A stretch of 43,665 bases of DNA from Bacillus sp. AFS037270 (GTDB taxonomy: Bacteria > Bacillota > Bacilli > Bacillales_B > DSM-18226): NCBI RefSeq assembly GCF_002585305.1, contig NZ_NUNF01000008.1, forward strand, positions 25,331 through 68,995, written 5' to 3'. A program made the position numbers and the translations under genes. Shown here piece by piece: positions 33,267-41,257 of this stretch; the first letter of the stretch is position 1; the number at the start of each line of letters is the position of its first letter. A model generated the notes under the pieces. It did not search any database, was not told the origin of the DNA, and worked only from the letters and a program-made list of their open reading frames with translations.

Positions 33267-33635
33267 ATGAAAAATGAAGAATTTAAGGATAAAGACGTCC
33301 ACCATAGAGGTAACCGACATAAACGAGACCATGATCATCACCATCGTGGTGCGAAAACGTTCCGAAGAGGAAGAGCGATTGCATTTTTAGAGATGATGAA
33401 TCTTAAACGTTCCACCCTAAAGCAACAAATTAATGCTCCAGAATTTCAATCCATTGATCAAATTTTACTCGGTGAATTAAAGGCAATTGAAATGGTCATT
33501 AACGAATTTGTTCAATTATTTGAACTCCACGAATTTGAAGCAATTGAAAAAGATTTTAAAGAGACAGAAGAAGAGGAAACTTCTATTTTAGTTGCAAACG
33601 AGACTCTAGATGACACTCAGGTAAAAGATGACTAA
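33267..33635 (+). CDS. His/Arg-rich small protein, unknown function
   Basis: The 122-residue protein begins with a cluster of histidines and basic residues (HHRGNRHKRDHDHHHRGAKT) followed by FRRGRAIAFLEMMNLKRST and a mostly helical part (IDQILLGELKAIEMVINEFVQLFELHEF), ending in a very acidic tail. A longer frame opens at 33174 but would run through the promoter and operators. The ATG at 33267 has GAAAGGGGA upstream and begins the conserved-looking part. I recall similar short Bacillus proteins wrongly annotated as 2-keto-3-deoxygluconate kinase; nothing here resembles a kinase. The next gene, 38 bases on, encodes a heme monooxygenase, so metal or heme binding by the histidines is possible. 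Confidence 0.75.
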   Translation: MKNEEFKDKDVHHRGNRHKRDHDHHHRGAKTFRRGRAIAFLEMMNLKRSTLKQQINAPEFQSIDQILLGELKAIEMVINEFVQLFELHEFEAIEKDFKETEEEETSILVANETLDDTQVKDD

Positions 33636-33673
33636 TCAATATTTCATTAAATTAAAAGGTTGGGGATGATTGT

Positions 33674-33994
33674 ATGTTCGTTCAATTAAGAAAAATAACA
33701 GTGGCAGAGGGAAACGCAGAAAAAGTTATAAAACAATTTAGCGGAGAAGGCATGATTGAAAAACAAGAAGGCATTATTGATGTAACAGTTATGGAGAAAA
33801 AAGTTCGCAGGGGGGATGAAGAGGTAATCGTTATGATTCGATGGGAATCAGAGGAATACTGGAAGAAATGGGAAAAGAGTGAAGCACATATAGCCAACCA
33901 TAAAGCAAACCTAGGTAAGCCAAAACCAGAATTTATTTTGAATACAGAAGTTGGGAAATATGAAGTAAAGACAGTAAAACAACCGGTTAATTAA
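33674..33994 (+). CDS. hmoA: heme-degrading monooxygenase, HmoA-like
   Basis: This 106-residue ABM-fold protein belongs to the IsdG/HmoA group, which opens heme to release iron. Conserved blocks are MFVQLRKITVAEGNAEKVI, EGIIDVTVMEK, and VMIRWESEEYWKKWEKSEAHIANHK, with Trp66 and His76 at the positions of the IsdG catalytic Trp and His. The Asn of the IsdG triad is not present at the expected N-terminal position, which I believe is also true for B. subtilis HmoA. It lies 38 bases after the His-rich gene, in the same transcript behind the paired operators. Confidence 0.85.
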   Translation: MFVQLRKITVAEGNAEKVIKQFSGEGMIEKQEGIIDVTVMEKKVRRGDEEVIVMIRWESEEYWKKWEKSEAHIANHKANLGKPKPEFILNTEVGKYEVKTVKQPVN

Positions 33995-34047
33995 CATATA
34001 GGAGCCATAGGTATGAAATGTAGTATCCTTAAAAACTCATGCATGAA

Positions 34048-34087
34048 AAAAAGCAGAGCTAATTCATATATGAATACTCTGCTTTTA
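34048..34087. terminator. bidirectional terminator after hmoA and the HPr-like gene
   Basis: AAAGCAGAG (34050-34058) pairs with CTCTGCTTT (34078-34086), with an inner ATTCATATATGAAT palindrome. The A and T runs on the flanks suit both strands, and the gene at 34151 converges on it. Confidence 0.8.
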
Positions 34088-34150
34088 ACTTCAAAAAACA
34101 AGGGCTTTTTTGCTGAGCGGGAACCCTCTTTCACAGGAATGGTTCATTAT

Positions 34151-34390
34151 TCATATCAATAAATTTATGATTGCCTTTAGTGCCTCTTCATCATCGTCTC
34201 CTTTAGTAATGATGGTCACGTCAATTCCAGCTCTAACTATGGTTAGGACACCAATAATACTTTTGGCATCGATCGTGAAATTTGCCCCTCTGATTTTAAT
34301 ATCGCTTTCAAATTTATTGGCAGTTTTAATAAATTTAATTAATTCATCTACAGATAAGTTTTTTTTAACCTTAATTTCCTTCACTCTCAT
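34151..34390 (-). CDS. HPr-like protein lacking the phospho-accepting histidine
   Basis: The 79-residue chain aligns over its length with the phosphocarrier HPr: TANKFESDIKIRGANFT matches the helix and strand after the active site, AKSIIGVLTI matches the regulatory-serine loop (Ser44, equal to Ser46 of HPr), and VTIITKGDDDEEALKAI matches the C-terminal part. At the active site HPr has GxHARPA; here the segment reads KKNLSVDEL, so His15 is replaced by Ser and Arg17 by Asp. It cannot carry phosphate in the PTS. B. subtilis Crh also lacks His15 but keeps the ARPA context. The ATG at 34390 is preferred over 34396 because AGGAG is only 4-5 bases from the latter. Confidence 0.75.
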   Translation of the reverse strand: MRVKEIKVKKNLSVDELIKFIKTANKFESDIKIRGANFTIDAKSIIGVLTIVRAGIDVTIITKGDDDEEALKAIINLLI

Positions 34391-34569
34391 GTTCATTCTT
34401 CTCCTGTGAAATGCTATTTAGTTAATAATAATTTTCTGAAAAAATATTTTTGAAAATCCTCCCCTTTATTAGTAATGTTATTAATTTTCTACATATTAAT
34501 TACTTTTTCCTGCAAATATTAATCATTTGAAAAAGCCCATACTAAAAGCAATAAGAAAGGAGGATTTTG

Positions 34570-34749
34570 ATGGATCAAGTGAAACAAAGGACCTTCTCTG
34601 TTGAATATGAGTTAGGCGGGGTCACTTTTTACAAGAATGTAAATGCTGCAAGTATGGAAGATGCGAAGAACCAGGTACAGGCGCAACAAACAAACGCTAG
34701 CATCCGTGCGGTATCGATTATTGAAGAAAACGAAAATTATGCAGGGTAG
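34570..34749 (+). CDS. hypothetical 59-residue protein
   Basis: A GAAAGGAGGA site lies 5-7 bases before the ATG at 34570; a TTG three bases earlier is too close. The product (MDQVKQRTFSVEYELGGVTF... ending IIEENENYAG) is soluble and looks like one beta-hairpin, a helix (SMEDAKNQVQAQQTNA) and a final strand (SIRAVSIIEEN). I do not recognise the family. It is a single-gene unit, divergent from the HPr-like gene. Confidence 0.65.
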   Translation: MDQVKQRTFSVEYELGGVTFYKNVNAASMEDAKNQVQAQQTNASIRAVSIIEENENYAG

Positions 34750-34832
34750 ATAAAAGTAGGGAAGAAGCACTTAGCTCTAAAAAACTCTACGTAGGAGACT
34801 TTAAAAAAACATTTACCACCGAAAACGTTTCG

Positions 34833-34891
34833 AAAAAAATAAAAAGCCTGATTATACCTACTAATATTTGTAAACGGGTATTAATCAGGCC
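34833..34891 (-). terminator. terminator of the ycgR-ycgQ operon
   Basis: GCCTGATTATACC (34846-34858) pairs with the GGTATTAATCAGGC arm ending at 34890. On the minus strand the stem is followed by TTTTTATTTTTTT, so it ends the leftward operon. Confidence 0.8.
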
Positions 34892-34905
34892 ATTTATCAT
34901 AAGTA

Positions 34906-35835
34906 CTACTCGATTTTTATACCTACATCAAACACATATGGCTGCTTCGGCGGAGTGATTTTTGAGAGCTGGTCAATTTTTAAAACAGGAATATCCTCTC
35001 CATTAAATTGGGTTTGCTCAATCTTTCCTGTAACTTGTACCCATTTATCCTTCGGCAAGACCGCTACATCTCCTTTAACCATCATCCCATATACGGAAGC
35101 GTCTGCTACACAACATGTGATTCCAAAACGAGCCACAATTATTTGGTTTTGCATAAATTCTTTTTCCCGATACACAAAACCTTTCGTGGTTACGGTTTTT
35201 CCAATCATATTCTTTAGATTATCCTGAATGATGTTCATTATATTAACATATTGCACATCGTCAATATTAATCATTTTAGCCTTCAATAATTTATCCTTTA
35301 ATGCATTATATTCTGATTGGGTTAGAGGCTCAGGTTGATTATCAAATACACTTGTCGTGTTTGATGAGGAATTAGTTTTACTCAAATCAGATGATGAGTT
35401 TGATTTGGGTTTGCTTTTTACAGTATTTACTTGATTTGCTGCTTGAGAACTTGCTCCTAGTTTAATCGTTCTGTTCATGGCAACGGAGCTGTCGAGAACA
35501 TTGTTCGAGAAGAGAAATCCTGTTGTGATAGGTATGATAAACAATAAATAAAGAAACAGATTCTTACTAAATGAGGTAGGATAGGAGTGGTCCCCGTCAC
35601 AATCACAATGATTAGAATGATCTTTACCTGAAGTTCCTCTTATTATTAAAAGAACACCTAGAATTAAACAAACAAAGAGAGTAAAGTAAATAAAATGGAT
35701 CATTTTTGGTGCGATCAAGAGGGAGATATTATTTGTTAGAAGTAATTTAAATAAAAGCAACATAAATCCAATTAGAATGATTCCTCGAAGAAGATGATGA
35801 AAGGAAAAATCATGATCTTTATGCGGCTTCATCAT
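34906..35835 (-). CDS. ycgQ: TIGR03943 family protein, YcgQ-like
   Basis: The 309-residue protein starts with a His-containing N-terminus (KPHKDHDFSFHH), has three to four predicted membrane segments in the first 120 residues with a metal-binding-looking loop DHSNHCDCDGDHS, then a Ser/Asn-rich linker and a C-terminal soluble domain (GKTVTTKGFVYREKE...RFGITCCVADASVYGMMV...WVQVTGKIEQ). This is the layout of the COG3689/TIGR03943 family. It always accompanies the permease encoded just upstream. A Zur box in front of the operon suggests a role under zinc limitation; the molecular function is unknown. Confidence 0.85.
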   Translation of the reverse strand: MMKPHKDHDFSFHHLLRGIILIGFMLLLFKLLLTNNISLLIAPKMIHFIYFTLFVCLILGVLLIIRGTSGKDHSNHCDCDGDHSYPTSFSKNLFLYLLFIIPITTGFLFSNNVLDSSVAMNRTIKLGASSQAANQVNTVKSKPKSNSSSDLSKTNSSSNTTSVFDNQPEPLTQSEYNALKDKLLKAKMINIDDVQYVNIMNIIQDNLKNMIGKTVTTKGFVYREKEFMQNQIIVARFGITCCVADASVYGMMVKGDVAVLPKDKWVQVTGKIEQTQFNGEDIPVLKIDQLSKITPPKQPYVFDVGIKIE

Positions 35836-35847
35836 TGGACACCTCTC

Positions 35848-36846
35848 TTATATAAAAAATAGTTGAAAGAGATAGACGGAAAAATAGACGACAAGTGGAG
35901 TAACCATAAGCAGGAACAGAACAAAATTTTTCTTAAAATAACCGAATAACATTAAAGTATTTTTTATATCGATCATTGGACCAAAGACTAGAAAAGCAAG
36001 GATAGAACCTTCTGTAAAAGTAGAACCGAATGATGAAGCTACAAAGGCATCCGCTGAAGAACAGACGGAAAGGACGTAAGCCAGACCCATCATAACCCCG
36101 GGTGCAAAGGTGGTGCTTGTCCCTATGGATAAGAGAACATTACGGTCTAAAAAAGCCTGAAATAGACTTGCAAGGAACGCTCCTAAGAATAAATATTTTC
36201 CAGTATCAAATAATTCATCACTTGCATGATAGAGAGTTTCTAATAGTTTATTTCCTCTTTGATGGTGGTGATGGTGATGATCGTCCTTCTTTGTTTTTAA
36301 AATATTTTCCCCTTTAAAGCGTCTGTAAATGATTAATCCAATGATAATCGAACTAATAAATCCAACAAACATCCTGGCATTGGCTATATAGGGTGTACTT
36401 TTAAATGCAAAATAAGTAGAGGCATAAACGACAGGGTTTAAAATCGGAGCACTTAGCATAAACACAACTCCAACATGCGAAGGCATGCCTTTTTTTATTA
36501 ACCTTCGAACAACTGGAACGATGGCGCACTCACAGATAGGAAAAATAATTCCAAGTAAAGCAGCGGGTATAAGTGCTAAATAGGCATTACGAGGTAGAAC
36601 CCTTCGGATTACATTTTCGGATACAAAAGATTGAATAATGGCTGATACAAAGACACCCAGTAAAATAAAAGGAATGGCTTCTAAGATAATACTGAGAAAA
36701 ATAGTATTTACATTAAAAAAAATACCGGGGATTCTACTAAAAAAAGAGATGATTTTTATTTCTTCTGCAAAAAGAAAAAGAAAAAGAAATAAACAAAATA
36801 ATAGAAATACGAGACTATCTTTCACCATTCTATTTATAAATGTCAC
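35848..36846 (-). CDS. ycgR: COG0701/UPF0718 permease, YcgR-like
   Basis: This 332-residue membrane protein has about eight predicted helices. The conserved block is IFPICECAIVPVVRRLIKKGMPSHVGVVFMLSAPILNPVVYAST; the Cys and Pro pattern there is typical of this permease group. A cytoplasmic loop near residue 190 carries a run of six histidines (KKDDHHHHHHQRGNK), consistent with metal handling. It is the first gene of the leftward operon, 12 bases before ycgQ. Divergent position to ZnuA with a perfect Zur box between them argues for zinc or related metal transport; this is inference. Confidence 0.87.
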   Translation of the reverse strand: MTFINRMVKDSLVFLLFCLFLFLFLFAEEIKIISFFSRIPGIFFNVNTIFLSIILEAIPFILLGVFVSAIIQSFVSENVIRRVLPRNAYLALIPAALLGIIFPICECAIVPVVRRLIKKGMPSHVGVVFMLSAPILNPVVYASTYFAFKSTPYIANARMFVGFISSIIIGLIIYRRFKGENILKTKKDDHHHHHHQRGNKLLETLYHASDELFDTGKYLFLGAFLASLFQAFLDRNVLLSIGTSTTFAPGVMMGLAYVLSVCSSADAFVASSFGSTFTEGSILAFLVFGPMIDIKNTLMLFGYFKKNFVLFLLMVTPLVVYFSVYLFQLFFI

Positions 36847-36962
36847 AATAAATTGCCCTCCTACTCTCTCATTTCTATTCTTATTGATATGCTAGACTCC
36901 TGATTTAATTTCATTAATTAATTTTAATTTGACATAAATAATTAATCGTTATATGATGTAAT

Positions 36963-36977
36963 TCGTAATAATTACGA
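36963..36977. promoter_or_regulatory. perfect Zur box
   Basis: TCGTAATAATTACGA is an exact 7-1-7 palindrome identical to the Bacillus Zur consensus TCGTAATNATTACGA. It lies between ycgR and znuA and can serve both directions. Confidence 0.9.
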
Positions 36978-37029
36978 TTAGCTAACAACTAATATTCTTC
37001 AATAATACAAAATAATTATTCACTTTAAA

Positions 37030-37044
37030 TCGTAATAATTCCTA
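37030..37044. promoter_or_regulatory. second, imperfect Zur box
   Basis: TCGTAATAATTCCTA matches 13 of 15 positions of the perfect box 67 bases to its left. It is 31 bases before the znuA start, close to where RNA polymerase would begin. Confidence 0.65.
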
Positions 37045-37074
37045 ATTAATCATAACTTTGGAGGTATATGAATC

Positions 37075-38013
37075 GTGAAAAAACTTTTAAGCCCATTAAT
37101 TATTTTTCTTTTAATGGTAAGTGGATGCTCTAACGCCGCTTCAACAAAAAGTGAAAAAACGAGTGAAGGTTCCAAAAAAATGCAAATTGTCACTACTTTT
37201 TATCCGATGTACTATTTTGCTCAAAAAGTGGCGGGCAGTTCCGCAAACGTTGAACTCTTAATTCCAAATGGTGTAGAACCACACGATTGGGAGCCAACAG
37301 CAAATGATATGGCTAAAATTCAAGATTCAGATTTATTTATCTACAATAGCCGTTACTTTGAAACGTGGACTGAAAAAGTATTTAAGAGTATTAATGATCC
37401 AAATTTAAAGGTAATTGAGGCTTCGAATGGAATAGAATTGATGGATGCACTAGATTCAGAGGAAGAAGATAATCATGAACATACATCGTCTAAAGACCCT
37501 CATGTTTGGCTTTCTCCTGTGTTAGCTCAGAAAGAGGTTGACAATATCGCTAAGGCTTTAGAACAGGCAGATCCAAAAAATAAAGACAAATTTCAAAAAA
37601 ATGCAGCCGCTTTAAATTCGGAGCTCACCGATTTAGATTCCTTATATAAAGAGACGATTGATAAAGCCAAGAAAAAAGAATTTGTAACACAACATGCAGC
37701 CTTTGGCTACTTGGCAAAACAATATGGGTTAACACAAATTCCGATTGCTGGCTTATCACCTGATGTTGAACCAACCTTAGGAAAATTAGCCGAATTAACA
37801 GATTTAACAAAGAAGAAAAATGTAAAGATTATCTATTTCGAAGAGCTAACCTCTTCAAAAGTGGCGGATACTTTAGCAAAAGAAATCGGTGCTAAAACGG
37901 AAGTATTAAATCCATTAGAAGGATTAACGAAAAAAGAGCAAGAAAAAGGATTAGATTATATTGATGTGATGAAAAATAATCTGGAGTCATTAAAACTTTC
38001 TTTGCAAGATTAG
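37075..38013 (+). CDS. znuA: zinc-binding ABC transporter lipoprotein (ZnuA/AdcA type)
   Basis: A cluster A-I solute-binding protein of 312 residues captures zinc outside the membrane. The lipobox is MVSGC with Cys18. Metal ligands expected for the family are His70 (EPHDWEP), His143 (DPHVWLSP), His207 (TQHAAFGY) and an acidic residue near the C-terminus. A short His/acidic loop (EEEDNHEHTS) before the second ligand is the zinc-type feature. The start is GTG after GGAGGT; an out-of-frame ATG lies 8 bases earlier. No ZnuB or ZnuC genes follow, so it is an orphan that must use a permease encoded elsewhere. Two Zur boxes precede it. Confidence 0.92.
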   Translation: MKKLLSPLIIFLLMVSGCSNAASTKSEKTSEGSKKMQIVTTFYPMYYFAQKVAGSSANVELLIPNGVEPHDWEPTANDMAKIQDSDLFIYNSRYFETWTEKVFKSINDPNLKVIEASNGIELMDALDSEEEDNHEHTSSKDPHVWLSPVLAQKEVDNIAKALEQADPKNKDKFQKNAAALNSELTDLDSLYKETIDKAKKKEFVTQHAAFGYLAKQYGLTQIPIAGLSPDVEPTLGKLAELTDLTKKKNVKIIYFEELTSSKVADTLAKEIGAKTEVLNPLEGLTKKEQEKGLDYIDVMKNNLESLKLSLQD

Positions 38014-38024
38014 TAGTCAATTTG

Positions 38025-38075
38025 GGCTGTTTAAAAGTGTCGTGATTCATAGACCTTTTGAATAGCCTATTTTTA
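38025..38075 (+). terminator. terminator after znuA
   Basis: GGCTGTTTAAAAG (38025-38037) pairs with CTTTTGAATAGCC (38055-38067, two wobbles), followed by TATTTTT. Confidence 0.75.
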
Positions 38076-38159
38076 ATTCCTCAGTTAGTATATTTAATAA
38101 ATATCAAGTATTACTATTTTCTTATTTGAACAGTATAATCAGGATTGGGAGATGAGATA

Positions 38160-39314
38160 ATGAATAAAACCGACATCGCAAATATTCGAAAACAATTTAA
38201 ATTAGACAATTATCTTTTAAAAATCCGAGAAATCTTTAATGTTTATGTAAAAAAGGAATCAGGTGAGATCTATCATCAAATAAGCCAGCCGTTTCAAATG
38301 TTAGAACAGGAAGCACAAGAATTGTTTTTAACAAACTTTAAAAAGGTTCTAACAGGGCAGCTTGATGCCAAACTGTTTGAGCTGAAGTTCCAACGTGATG
38401 TGGAAGAAAGCACACAAATGATTCTGTTTGACGGAGTACAAACCGACTCACCTGAACAATGGCAAGAAAACATGCTGAAAATCGTGGATAAAATGTTTAC
38501 TCATGCTGTGTATGAATTTGATACAGTGGTAACGTTTATCCGTGGAGAATACCAAAAGCCGTCTAGGAAAAGGAATGCGGAATCCGAAGAAGGCGGAGAT
38601 GATGAGGTTTATTCCAGCGAGTTTATCCTATGCAGTCTCAATAAAACGGATCAGCCCAAGAAAGCCTTGCTGTTTGATTATATTGAGAAAGAATTCAAAT
38701 CCAATCACGCAGTTGATCCGATTATTAATTTGACTTCTCCGTTAACAGGCTTTCTGTTTCCAGCCTTTAATGAAAATTCGGCTGATGTAAACCATATTCT
38801 CTACCACGGTGGTAATCAACCAAGTGCATCCTTTATTGAAGAGGTGCTCAACTGTGAAGAAATTATTACAGCTGAGGAAGATAAAGACAGCTTCGAACAA
38901 ATCTTAAAAATCGTCATGGGAGATGAAGTAGATTCCAAGGTGATTTCGAATGTCTATGAGGAAATCGATAAAATCGTTCAGGAGAATGCAGAGAGTGAAG
39001 AAGTTGAAGCTCCTATGTTGGATTCCCGTGACATTGAACGGATCTTAGAGGTCAGTGGTGTTGAAGATGTGGATACTGCCAAAGTAGAACATGCCTTTAA
39101 AAGTGTTGTTGATGATGAAAATTATGAAATCAAAGCCACCAATGTTCTTCCCAAATCCATTAAGATCAATACAAAGGTCGCGGATCTATCCATCGACCCG
39201 ACAGAACTTAAAAATATACAATATATTACTTACAACGGGAAACGGTGCCTATTAATAGAGATTGATGAAGATGTGGTTGTCGAAGGATTTAAACTGGAAA
39301 CAAGAACGCTTTAA
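38160..39314 (+). CDS. DUF4317 family protein
   Basis: This 384-residue soluble acidic protein belongs to the DUF4317 family, recognised from the N-terminus NKTDIANIRKQFKLDN and from a C-terminal part ending in a beta domain (SIKINTKVADLSIDPTELK...YNGKRCLLIEIDEDVVVEGF). The function of the family is unknown. I start it at ATG 38160, with GGGAG 8 bases upstream; the TTG at 38145 overlaps that site. The middle region is rich in Glu and Asp. It stands alone between terminators. Confidence 0.82.
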   Translation: MNKTDIANIRKQFKLDNYLLKIREIFNVYVKKESGEIYHQISQPFQMLEQEAQELFLTNFKKVLTGQLDAKLFELKFQRDVEESTQMILFDGVQTDSPEQWQENMLKIVDKMFTHAVYEFDTVVTFIRGEYQKPSRKRNAESEEGGDDEVYSSEFILCSLNKTDQPKKALLFDYIEKEFKSNHAVDPIINLTSPLTGFLFPAFNENSADVNHILYHGGNQPSASFIEEVLNCEEIITAEEDKDSFEQILKIVMGDEVDSKVISNVYEEIDKIVQENAESEEVEAPMLDSRDIERILEVSGVEDVDTAKVEHAFKSVVDDENYEIKATNVLPKSIKINTKVADLSIDPTELKNIQYITYNGKRCLLIEIDEDVVVEGFKLETRTL

Positions 39315-39358
39315 TCATTCAATGGGACAGGTTCCTTGAATGAAATCATAATGAATTG

Positions 39359-39395
39359 GTTGGTTTCTCTACGATAATAGGGGCCAACTTTTTTG
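39359..39395 (+). terminator. terminator after the DUF4317 gene
   Basis: GTTGG (39359-39363) pairs with CCAAC (39384-39388), extended by wobble pairs (TTTCT with AGGGG), followed by TTTTTT. Confidence 0.65.
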
Positions 39396-39547
39396 TTTTA
39401 AGATTGAAAAGAAAAATTGGATTAGTAGAAAAAGCCAAACAGGTGTGCAAGAGCGTTTTAAAAAAAATTACCATTTCTTATCTGAAGTCTATAAAAGTGT
39501 TTCTCTATCTAAATTTAGGTTAAACTATTTTGAGGGGAGCGATGTAT

Positions 39548-40396
39548 ATGGGGATGGAAATAAGGGAAACACTTGCAAAAAAAATCCTTACAGAAGCAAA
39601 GGGTTACTTAGATGTTGGATTTACGCATTCTTTAAATCCTTATAGTGGCTGCGCATTCTCGTGCAGGTACTGTTATGTTAGAGAAATGCCGATCCAAAAA
39701 TTCAAAGATATTCCTTGGGGCGAATGGCTGGACATAAAAACAAACGCGGCAGAAAATTACCGAAATGAAATCATAAAACTTCGTAAGAGAAAAACTCCCG
39801 TGAACATTTTTATGTCCTCAGCCACAGACCCTTACCAACCGATAGAACGTAAAGCCGCCATTACTCGGGGGGTATTAGAAGCAATGGTGGAGAATCCTCC
39901 TGATTTTCTGCAAATCCAAACACGAAGCCCCCTCATCAAAAGAGATATAGATTTGTTAGTAAAATTAAAAGAAAAATGTGAAATCCTTGTCTCGATGACT
40001 ATTGAAACAGATAGAGATGATATAAGGCAGATTTTCGCTCCAGTTGCACCTGGAATACAATTGCGGTTAAACGCCTTAAAAGAGGTTCATGATGCAGGAA
40101 TAACCACTCAAGCTTCAATCTCACCTGTTTTGCCATTTACTCCTGACTTTCCGAAAGCATTGGCTGGAATCGTTGATCATATTTGGATTGATACTCTAAG
40201 TATTGGGGATGGAGCAATGGGGAAACGTTCAGAAAGATTAGGAATGCCACTTTTATTTGAAGAACATCAATTAACGGATTGGTATCAGAAAGACATACAT
40301 GTAAGGGTGGAAAAATATTTTAATAAGTATTTTAATAGTGAAAAAATACGAGTTTCTAAGCAAGAAGCCTTCCCAATAAAAAAGAATAAGAATTGA
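39548..40396 (+). CDS. SPL-family radical SAM protein
   Basis: The 282-residue enzyme has a radical SAM cluster motif with spacing CxxxCxxC (Cys35, Cys39, Cys42 in YSGCAFSCRYCYVREMP), preceded by GFTHSLNP. Further blocks are VNIFMSSATDPYQPIERKA, LQIQTRSPLIKRDIDLL, CEILVSMTIETDRDDI and APVAPGIQLRLNALKEVHDAGI. It belongs to the family related to spore photoproduct lyase (Rv2578c-like), but whether it repairs DNA is not known. GAGGGGAG at 39532-39539 favours ATG 39548 (8-base spacing) over 39542 and 39554. Confidence 0.85.
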   Translation: MGMEIRETLAKKILTEAKGYLDVGFTHSLNPYSGCAFSCRYCYVREMPIQKFKDIPWGEWLDIKTNAAENYRNEIIKLRKRKTPVNIFMSSATDPYQPIERKAAITRGVLEAMVENPPDFLQIQTRSPLIKRDIDLLVKLKEKCEILVSMTIETDRDDIRQIFAPVAPGIQLRLNALKEVHDAGITTQASISPVLPFTPDFPKALAGIVDHIWIDTLSIGDGAMGKRSERLGMPLLFEEHQLTDWYQKDIHVRVEKYFNKYFNSEKIRVSKQEAFPIKKNKN

Positions 40397-40510
40397 TGTT
40401 ATTTTGGTTAAACATATAACTTACTATATTTAAAATTAATGGTGTAAATGATTTAAGAGCATCTTTAATTCATTAGATAAAAGTAATCTTGCTGTTAATT
40501 ATTCTTAAGT

Positions 40511-40543
40511 GCCTTTTCTGTATAAAAACAGAGAGGCTTTTTG
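40511..40543 (+). terminator. terminator after the radical SAM gene
   Basis: GCCTTTTCTGT pairs with ACAGAGAGGC (one bulge) around an A-rich loop, followed by TTTTT. Confidence 0.8.
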
Positions 40544-40573
40544 TTTTGTTAATAATTGTGATTTTAATGATGT

Positions 40574-40634
40574 TTTTCACATAAATTTCACATTTATAAC
40601 TTGTTAATATTAAAAAACTATTCTATTGTATAAT
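40574..40634 (+). promoter_or_regulatory. probable ycnK promoter region with TTTCACAT repeats
   Basis: A perfect -10 box TATAAT (40629-40634) lies 33 bases before ycnK, with no good -35 box at the right distance. Two direct copies of TTTCACAT (40575-40582 and 40586-40593, 11-base period, one helical turn) lie upstream and could be binding sites of the copper regulator. Confidence 0.45.
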
Positions 40635-40666
40635 TGTGGAGTTATGAAAACGAAAGGAGGTTTAAA

Positions 40667-41242
40667 ATGCTGCCAGTTGAGAGACAAAAACAAATATTGA
40701 CCTGGTTGTCTGAAGTAGGAACCCTTTCCATAGCAGAAATTAGTAAACGTTTTAATGTCTCTGAGATGACTGTATATAGGGATATAAAGCCCCTATTAGA
40801 GGAAAATAAGATCAATAAAACGTCAGGTGGAATATCCTTAATATCCAATTCAACAGTTTCGTTCCATTCTTGTACCTATTGTTTAAAGGAATTGAATAAT
40901 CGGCATCCCATGCAAATCATCACGATTCATCAAACAGTCGAACAATTTTGCTGTCCGCACTGTGGTTTACTAAGATATAAAGATATTGAAAAAAATGTAT
41001 CTCAAATTATTTGCCGTGACTTTCTGCAGCATACTACGATCAGTGCCAAATTGGCCTATTTCGTATTTGGTGCAGATTTTAATTTAAATTGCTGTCAACC
41101 TCAGGTGTTAACATTTGATTCGTTAAAATATGCAGAGCAATTTCAAAAAGGATTTGGTGGAACGATCCTTCGATTTGATCAAGCAGTGGAAGAGGTTTCA
41201 AAAAGAATGAACGGTGATATAGGCTGTGGGTGTCATAAATAG
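40667..41242 (+). CDS. ycnK: copper-responsive repressor YcnK (DeoR HTH + NosL-like domain)
   Basis: The 191-residue protein has a DeoR-type HTH at its start (MLPVERQKQILTWLSEVGTLSIAEISKRFNVSEMTVYRDIKPL) and a Cys-rich NosL-like metal-binding domain: CTYC, CCPHCG, NCCQP and the terminal CGCHK. In B. subtilis YcnK represses ycnJ when copper is sufficient and releases it on limitation. The ATG at 40667 has AAAGGAGG 6-7 bases upstream; an in-frame start at 40634 would lie on the -10 box. It is the first gene of the ycnKJI operon, 15 bases before ycnJ. Confidence 0.92.
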   Translation: MLPVERQKQILTWLSEVGTLSIAEISKRFNVSEMTVYRDIKPLLEENKINKTSGGISLISNSTVSFHSCTYCLKELNNRHPMQIITIHQTVEQFCCPHCGLLRYKDIEKNVSQIICRDFLQHTTISAKLAYFVFGADFNLNCCQPQVLTFDSLKYAEQFQKGFGGTILRFDQAVEEVSKRMNGDIGCGCHK

Positions 41243-41257
41243 AAAGGAGGAGCTGGG

